A stretch of 64,000 nt of DNA from Gonatopus flavifemur (taxonomy: Eukaryota > Arthropoda > Insecta > Hymenoptera > Dryinidae). Location of the stretch: positions 42,986,001 to 43,050,000 of the forward strand of contig JAFFJZ010000002.1 of NCBI GenBank assembly GCA_018340375.1, given 5' to 3'. Under the pieces are notes generated by a model. That model was not told the DNA's origin and searched no databases. It worked only from the letters and a program-made list of their open reading frames with translations. Shown here in pieces: positions 57,017-64,000 of this stretch (position 1 is the stretch's first letter; every line of letters begins with the position of its first letter). The position numbers were made by a program, and so were the translations under genes.

Positions 57017-57402
57017 AGGGAGAGACCAGCGATCCCCGCGGATGCAACCCGCCATACAAGGGTACCGACTGAGTAAACATTTTCTCGGCAAGAATGCTCT
57101 GAATTGAATTCATGAAAAGCATGAAATTTTCAGGAATAAGTCTTCAGCCCTTTATCTATCGCGGTACATCGTCCGAATTTTTAATTTCGAAAAAAAATTT
57201 TGTGTTGCCGACTGAGAAAAAAATATTTTTTCGAAATTCAAAATTCGGGCGATGTACCGCGATGGATAAAGGATAGAAGATCTATTCCTGAAAATTTCAA
57301 GCTCCTTCATGAATTCAGTTCAGAGTATTCTTGCCGAGAAAATGTTTACTCAGTCGGTACGCTTGTATGGCGGGTTGCATCCGCGGGGATCGCTGGTATC
57401 CC
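57017..57402. mobile_element. 386-bp TTAA-type foldback with GATCCCCGCGGATGCAACC arms
   Basis: ACCAGCGATCCCCGCGGATG is inverted at the right end, followed by GGTACCGACTGAGTAAACAT and ATCGCGGTACATCG arms around a TTTCGAAAAAAAAT loop. The right flank is TTAA (57403-57406); the left flank is mutated to TTAG. Confidence 0.8.
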
Positions 57403-57897
57403 CTTAAAGTGCTATGAAAAGAAAAAAAAGGCAAACGTCATCTCCATTCAGGTTCATCCTCCAATAAATGCAATCAGGTTCAAAATAAAAAAAATAAGAG
57501 CGATCCGTTCAGTAGTTTTTGAGATATCGTGGAGCCAAACTTGAAAAACATGGTTTTGAGAATAACATCTTCAAAGTTTCGGGATACGAAACCTTTAACT
57601 TGAGAATAGTATATTGTTCATCAAGGGGGGAAAGTGGAAATTGCCCACTTCTTCCCGAGGTGAACATACTATTTTTTTCCACAACTGCAAGGAAAGTGAA
57701 AATCATCTGTTTAATTGTATATAAAATATTCATATGCATATTTCAGAACGAAAAGATAGTTTGTATTTTCCTCCCGCTGTGACACATTCGCTTGGAATTC
57801 AGCACTTTCTCCCCTAAAAATAGGTCAGAAAACATCAAACTTTCTTGATGAATTTGCTTGATGAAAAACTCCCCTTACGAAACAATACAAAAACATA

Positions 57898-58151
57898 CCC
57901 AATAAACATTTCTATGGAAGTATTCCGGAACACTCTAAAAGATATCTAACAGAGATCTAAAAGATGTCTTATGCAACAAATTTAGATATGTTTTAGATGT
58001 CTTCCTCCAAGATGTCTTTTAGATTTCTAAAAGATGTCTTTCTGCAAGATGTCTTAAACATATCTAAATTTGTTGCATAAGACATCTTTTAGATCTCTTT
58101 TAGATATCTTTTAGATTGATCCAAAAGACTGATCCAAAAATGTTTATTGGG
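57898..58151. mobile_element. 254-bp CCC-end element, TA duplication, TCTAAAAGATATC arms
   Basis: Ends CCCAATAAACATTT and AAATGTTTATTGGG are inverted. TA is duplicated at 57896-57897 and 58152-58153. Arms repeat AGATATCTTTTAGA and ATGCAACAAATTTAGATATG. Confidence 0.85.
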
Positions 58152-58560
58152 TATGAACTTTCCAAAAGTCGCGCATGAAATCTTACAAAGTGAATAACAA
58201 AATTCCGAAACTGTATTTTCTCACTTGCGACTACTGGAAAATTCATATGTTTTTGTATTGTTTGTTAAGTATTGATAATTTGTCATTCTTTTTCAAGGAA
58301 AATCTCAAAAGAATGTGAACAAAGTTAGGAAACATTCTTAAATTTTTATTCAAGATTATTGGAGTGAAGTGGGGTGAGATGACGCACTTTCTCGCTCCAG
58401 TACAGCTTGAAAGAATACATAAAATCTCATTCACTGAAGGAAAGTATGAAGATTCCCTTGAAATATTTATAATCCTCCTTGAGGGAACGAGATTGACATC
58501 TATCTGCTGTAGAAAAGCGCGAAAATGCGTCATCTTACCCTGCATTTTTCTCCGTGCAGA

Positions 58561-59983
58561 AATTATTGAATTTCATATAAAGTTGTGATATGAAATTTCT
58601 CAGCACTACACTTCACATTCGTGTTATGAAATTTTTTACTGATTTTATTTCTAATAGTGCAGTTTTGTGCTCGCACAAAAACTTCTTCTGATTTGATTTC
58701 ATTTCTTATATCATACTGTAAAAAAGTGACGCCAGAATCAACATCGCGTGGATTTTAATATAACTTCACTCAGAAATCTTGAGTGAAGTATCTCCAAACG
58801 ATGTATGCCGATTTTTTTTTTCACACCGTATAGTTAGCGCTATCTTTCTTATTTCCATTGAATTGAAATAAGAGTGTGAGGAATATTTCCTCAGCACATT
58901 AAATTTTCTCCATTGAATATGAAATACATTACTTCATCCGAATGGAATAAAGTTCGCAAATCATATGGTTTAGTTCTACAAACCCATGCGTATATAATTC
59001 TTAACAATGCTTCAGCCTACACCATCCTTATACAAATGCCGATGAATGACACAATACACAGACTTGTTCTTCCCAGATTGTTTATTCGAACTTCAATCGA
59101 TATTTTGAAATGACATATTACAATAATAGAAAAGAAACCAGGCAGATGTCTCTCTTTCATTATGACATTTCTTTACATTCTTTCCCGCGGTTTATCATGA
59201 TTAAATTTCTCTGGGACATTGTTTATTGAATAAGAAAAACGGTGTCTCGACTAGATACCTATCGTACAGCATTAAATTGATTTTCGCGAATCGTGAAATA
59301 GCGGTTTGTTTGAAATGTCGAGTAATGATATTAATGATGATAATAATCATCATTGTTCGTCGAGATTCAACTTTTGAAACGAACTTTTTTTTTTCTTACA
59401 ATTAGATTATCCATTTATTCATCAGTTTCACTTTCACCTGAATACGAGACCTTGGGGGCAATTGATAATGATCATCGTTGTATTGATTAAATCTCTGGGG
59501 AGTGAAGACCGGCAATTGTTGTTTTATATCGATTATTTTTCACAGTTTTTTCCTTATTTATTGATCACAAACTATATCCGAGAAAGGCTTCGCGATGACG
59601 TTACGACAACATTATTTAGTGCATTGTTTTTCTCAACATCAAGTTCATTTTATATGTCCTCGTTGGATATAGGTCATTGTGTGTCTGTGTATTCATCAGA
59701 ATCGCGAGTAACAATATTCGTGCAACAGATGACAAATACGATTCATTGATATCAAGGTGTTATGCGCACGTGTATGGTAGGAAAATTCGTGATTTTATGG
59801 AATGTTGATTGTGATCTATGTCATTGTCATTTCGAGTGCTGTATTGATGTGAGGGAAATGGGGGGTGAAAATAGGGTGCTCTACTCACTGGATTTCTCTT
59901 GTAAAAAAAGTGGAAAATTACATAACTTTCAAATACTATATGCATTTCTATAGTATATGTTGAATATACCCGAGCTGGAAACA
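58561..59983. other. AT-rich, no gene supported
   Basis: Frames at 58913-59113, 59462-59749 and 59760-60101 are not recognisable. An ATTAATGATGATAATAATCATCATT palindromic simple repeat lies near 59328-59353. Confidence 0.4.
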
Positions 59984-60058
59984 TTGCACGCAGAAAAATA
60001 TGTTTTAAAAAGTCCCATAATTTATTGAGATTCAGCGTCAGTCTAATTATTTCTTGTA

Positions 60059-60263
60059 CACTGACAGAAAAACGACCTGGTTGAAACATTCGTGGTCGCA
60101 ATAACTTGAAATATTCTGGTTATCACACCAAGAAAAGAATCTGGCTTTTTTAACTTGAAAAATGTAGTTAATTTTTGCTTCAACCACTTTTTCTGGACAT
60201 CACAATCAAATTTCCTGGTGAATCGAACCAGATTTCAAGTTATTGTGACCACGAATGTCAGTG
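60059..60263. mobile_element. 205-bp TA-flanked element, CACTGACAG ends
   Basis: CACTGACAG and the ATTCGTGGTC, AATAACTTGAAAT blocks are inverted at the right end. TA at 60057-60058 and 60264-60265. Confidence 0.8.
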
Positions 60264-60351
60264 TAGAAATACATCCAATTCTAGTACTTTTAGAAGTGCA
60301 TTCAAGCAAATAACTTTATCTGCCACAGACTGGCGCTGATCCCCACACGCA

Positions 60352-60600
60352 GAGAAAAGTCACCTAAAAAATTACTACACTTTATAGTAAAATAGGGACA
60401 AAATCACATTTTGGGATTATGTATCATATGTTGTCATTAAAATTACTATACTTTCTAGTAAAGAGTGATGGAATTCTGTTATTTATTGATAGAAAGTATA
60501 GTAATTTTAATGACAACATATGATACATAATCCCAAAATGTGATTTTATCTCTATTTTACTATAAAGTGTAGTAATTTTTTAGGTAACTTTTCTCTGCGT
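60352..60600. mobile_element. 249-bp near-perfect palindrome, CACGCAGAGAAAAGT ends
   Basis: CACCTAAAAAATTACTACAC, TAGTAAAATAGGGACAAAAT, CATATGTTGTCATTAAAATT are all repeated inverted, with arms of over 100 bp around AGAGTGATGGAATTCTG. Confidence 0.87.
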
Positions 60601-61261
60601 GCAATGATTTATGGGACTTTTTGACACATTCGTTTTTTCCGTGTAGATAGAGGTGTTCTGTGATATTTTACTTTTTACAAGAGCAAAAGCGAGTAAAATA
60701 CCTCGATAAAGAGTAAGTTTTGATAAGTCTCTTGTCTTACGCAAGAAATGAACAAAAATCACATGCAGTACTACATTATTAGGTTGAGATTCTCTCATGA
60801 GAACTCAACAATGTTAACGGCATTGCGATGTAGAAGGTAGAGCCGCTGGTAATAACAATATTCACTCTTTCTATTCTCAACAACAGAGATTGTGACAAGA
60901 TAGAATTGTATTGTTCTAATAATAGACGGTTTTTGCAAGAAGCCTCTAAAACTTGACTACTTTCAATCTCGACTTTGCTCTCTCTTTTTATTTCTATACC
61001 TACAAAAAATATGCAAACCCAGAAAATATGTGTGTGGGGTTGATGTTTGAAAGATGCTGTTAATCTTCTTGCTGATTTCGTGCACTCAGTTATTTATGCC
61101 TCATCTTCCGAATTGTTGTTCAATACCTTACTTTTGTAAATCTAAAATGTCTGATGCAACACTTTCCGATATCTTTTAGATCACTCGAACTCTTTTTACA
61201 TGTAAAAGGTATCTATAAGATAACTATAAGACCTCTTATACTTATCTAAAAAGAGATCTTA

Positions 61262-61513
61262 CACTGAGAGAAAGGTCTACTTCAAATATTCGACAGCTAG
61301 GAAATTTAGTAACTGTGAATGGAAATTGAGTTGTGCTAGCTAAATTTTATTTGTCACAACGATATTTTTCATTCCCATTGAATAAACCATTTTATTCATA
61401 TTTCAGACATCTAGCCTTTTATTCACCCCAACTAGAGTCTAGCTAGCGTGAATAAAAATCTAGCTGCGGCAACTAACATTTAGTTGTCCCGACTAGGTAC
61501 CTTTCTCTCAGTG
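61262..61513. mobile_element. 252-bp TA-flanked element, CACTGAGAGAAAGGT ends
   Basis: Ends CACTGAGAGAAAGGTCTAC and GTACCTTTCTCTCAGTG are inverted; inner CTAGCTA/TAGCTAG motifs. TA at 61260-61261 and 61514-61515. Confidence 0.83.
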
Positions 61514-61515
61514 TA

Positions 61516-61722
61516 CTCTCTAAATTCCTTGGAGTGGAAAATTCACTCTTGAAGAGTGAAAATAGTGCAAGTCCAGGAAGAGTGAGATTCCACTCTTAAA
61601 GAGTGACTTTTCACTCCATAAGAGTGAAATCCTCACTCCGAGAGAGCAAAAATTCACTCTTATGGAGTGAGAACTCAGTCTTGTTGGACTTGCAGTATTT
61701 TCACTCCAAGAAATGCAGAGAG
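61516..61722. mobile_element. 207-bp TA-flanked element, CTCTCTAAATTCC ends, CACTCTTA-rich
   Basis: CTCTCT and CTTGGAGTGAAAA-type ends are inverted; GTGCAAGTCCA against TGGACTTGCAG; multiple AGAGTGA/TCACTCT motifs in the middle. TA at 61514-61515 (shared with its neighbour) and 61723-61724. Confidence 0.8.
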
Positions 61723-61800
61723 TATAGATATCCTTGAGATGTAGGAAGAGTTTGAGAAATCTAAAAGATATCTGTAAGTTTTGCAACACAACGTAAATTG

Positions 61801-64000
61801 ACAAGATTTTACTGATCAGTACGTTCAACCACATAATGGATGTAATGTTCGCATGTGATCGATATTTCACACTTAACGTCTATCCAGTAAAGTTGTTTTG
61901 CACGAATAGAACTTGGACACGTTAAAGAGAAAACTGTACATTTATTCATATGTGAATTGACTTTGATTTCACACGGCATAGGATGTTATTTTCTTGCCTT
62001 CGATTTCCTGTGGCATTTTCAGAGGGAAATGTATCGGAGTTGTTTCATTTATTTTACGATACAGCACTTGATACTTTTTGTTTTTTTCATAAAAAAAACA
62101 TGATACACGATATCTGATCACGTTACACTCATTATTATTGTATTAATAATCTAATTTTTTTAATCAATCCGAATTAATGAAATTTACTAGTAATCAGTGT
62201 AAAGTCTTCCACCGGTTGAGTCGGTGCGAGATTTAGCACTGTTTTCCAGTGGAATTTCACTGCGTGTTAATACTTTTTACCGATCCAGATATCGAGAGTA
62301 GAGTCTAATTCACAGATTACATTGATCTAATATCGATTATTACCGGTTTTGCAATCATTCATATTCGAACCTCGTACTTTTAACACGTGAAACAGGAATT
62401 ACTCAATCAACCTCCCATTCAAACATTCCATTACATAAAAAAACGTATACAATTAGAATGTATCCCACGTAGACCGCATGCTGGAGATATCATTTTCTTT
62501 GATGAATATTCTCTGAATGTGTCGAATAGCAGATCAACATCTGCTTCATGAGGCTAAGAACTTTTTATGCTCTCAATGTATTAATCGCTTGGAATTTTGC
62601 GAGATTAAATTGTGAGTCCTGAGACGAAAAAATTGGACTGTTATTTGTCGACTTATTTCTGTGTTTTGTCGATTTATTTTTGTCACTTATTTCTCCATGC
62701 GAATCATGCTCTTGATTCAAGTTTGTGGTACTAATGAAGTGAGGAATAGTACCCCAGTGTACGTAGATTTATGATATTTTCGCTAGAATTTTTTTTCCGC
62801 GTACACGAAGAAACTGTCACGCGGGTAATCAAAACCGTGTGAATTGATAGTCAATTTGCAACGAAAAAATATTTTTTTCGCATCGATTTTCTCACGCATG
62901 AGTCATCGATTTATTGCACACTGAGAATCGATGTGAAAAATATGCTTTTTTGTTTTACATTCACCAATGTCAACCAAGACATTGTTTTTTTTTTTGTGCG
63001 ACAGTTTCTCCGTGTATCAAAAATTCATGTTCCGAAAGGTTCATCCAAAGTGTACACAAAGATTGAATAAATATGAGATAGTAGTATACAAAATTCCTAA
63101 TAAATTAACAGGATAATAAGTAGAAATATGTGATCTATATATTAGGCATTTTTCAGAGTGCGCGTGGAATCTGTCATACGATTAAATGCACACTTTTATT
63201 GCACTGTCTGATAACAACACTGATACTTCCCCTAATCTTGTTAATTTAGTAGAAATGTAGTAATTTTTTTCCTTTGTGCTGGTTGATTGGAAGAATCCAT
63301 AAAACGTCATGAATCTGAAACTCTCGCAAAATGTGCAATTTTCATGGAATCTACGTAACATACCTTTACACAAACAGTAAAATATTTCGTTAAGTTTCTT
63401 AGCAAATTTCAAGATCATTGACATGATAAAAAATATTTTTGAAATAAAAAGAATCTAATAAATCAATATTATCTACAGAAAATAGATAGTATAATTATAG
63501 AACAGTAATCTCAGCTATAAAAGATGAGAAGAAAATGAAAAAGATCACGAAGTATAAACAGTATAACAGTATTTCGAATGAACATTATTTTTCGTCATAA
63601 TAGCACCAGTGCTGTTAGACCAAGAATTCACGCATCCCAACTATCCATGATTATCACAAGATCACACAAGATGAAATTACGGAAAAATCGTAAAATTTGT
63701 AGGGCATTTACAAATTTAAGGTCGAGTGAATTCGTTCCTGATAAGCGCGCAGCGTGGAGAATATGGCTCTACAACGGCGTTTTACAAGTGTTTTATTTGT
63801 TTCACACACTCACTGCGATTTTACATCGGCTTTGATATGTGCTTGTACACGCAGTCATGTACAGATGTCCGTACAACACACTGCGTCCAGGTTGTGCGGA
63901 GAAATCCCTCTCTTTCATTCTCATTTTAGGTTTTTTATTTCTCTCCCGCAATGCCGTTATGTTAATCTTATGTTACGATGCGTAACTGTGTTCGCCAGAG
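61801..64000. other. AT-rich end of window, one MITE, no gene supported
   Basis: Besides 62804-63014, no paired repeat or coding exon is convincing. An 85-codon frame at 63578-63835 contains no recognised domain. Confidence 0.4.
62804..63014. mobile_element. 211-bp TA-flanked element, CACGAAGAAACTGTC ends
   Basis: CACGAAGAAACTGTC and GACAGTTTCTCCGTG are inverted. TA at 62802-62803 and 63015-63016. The same ends begin the element at 22788. Confidence 0.75.

Larger units (their letters stand above)
55755..58560. mobile_element. Relative of 18763-19207 broken by several nested insertions
   Basis: The left end CACACGGAGAAAAATG and the right segment 58157-58350 (TTTCCAAAAGTCGC, then TTAAGTATTGATAATTTGTC) match the core of 18763-19207. 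The right end TTTTTCTCCGTG lies at about 58545-58556. Between these are foldbacks at 55897-56527, 56535-56627, 57017-57402 and 57898-58151. Confidence 0.6.
59984..60648. mobile_element. Outer CACGCAGAAAAA foldback hosting two MITEs
   Basis: GCACGCAGAAAAATATG with AAAAAGTCCCATAATTTATTG (59984-60027) pairs with CAATGATTTATGGGACTTTT and CGTTTTTTCCGTG (60601-60648). Insertions at 60059-60263 and 60352-60600 fill the middle. Confidence 0.65.
61120..61800. repeat. TATCTTTTAGAT foldback interrupted by two adjacent MITEs
   Basis: AATGTCTGATGCAACAC and GATATCTTTTAGATC (61145-61190) pair with ATCTAAAAGATATC and GTTTTGCAACACAAC (61760-61790). 61262-61722 is inserted in the middle. Confidence 0.65.

Overview
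The window is AT-rich animal nuclear DNA, most likely from an insect. Genes have GT-AG introns and an arthropod-like protein repertoire, intergenic DNA is AT-rich, and transposable elements are extremely dense. I cannot name the species. Five host loci are supportable. (1) Positions 3-443 (+) hold the 3' end of an unidentified gene. (2) DNAL4, axonemal dynein light chain 4 (-, 7157-8277), has two exons. (3) An ARL6IP6-like membrane protein (+, 13869-17033) has three exons. (4) An SLC35G-type EamA transporter (+, 21764-36897) has three exons separated by introns of about 8.1 and 6.1 kb. (5) A 15-finger C2H2 zinc-finger protein of about 1103 residues (-, 41882-47324) has six exons. No convincing coding gene is seen from 47.3 kb to the end.

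Layout: 0.4-6.1 kb is a pile of small inverted-repeat elements plus a 5'-truncated LINE. 6.1-17.0 kb holds DNAL4 and the ARL6IP6-like gene, which face away from each other. A 5.03-kb DIRS-type tyrosine-recombinase retrotransposon (8595-13629) sits in what was a shared upstream region of about 560 bp. 17.0-21.7 kb is repeats. 21.8-36.9 kb is the transporter gene, whose introns are almost entirely nested foldback elements. 37-41.9 kb is AT-rich with few features. 41.9-47.3 kb is the zinc-finger gene. 48.9-50.8 kb is a cluster of GC-richer perfect hairpins. 52-64 kb is further nested MITEs.

The DIRS element is the richest single system. It has gag (with a probable 179-bp intron), an RT/RNase H/methyltransferase-like ORF broken by three frameshifts, and an intact-looking tyrosine recombinase. 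It also has asymmetric inverted terminal repeats, an internal complementary region and a shared AAT trinucleotide at both ends, all as expected for DIRS circular-junction integration.

The most striking population-level pattern is a large set of inverted-repeat elements that begin CCC and end GGG. Seventeen of the 22 pairs of ends I checked are flanked by exact 2-bp duplications (AC, AT, TA, GT, AA, TT, GA, TG). Several are confirmed by an interrupted host palindrome that supplies the empty site. Other families are TA-flanked elements (CACTGAGAG, CACGGAGAAA, GGTTCGTT ends), TTAA-flanked elements (GGGGATAC ends) and hAT-like MITEs with perfect 8-bp duplications.
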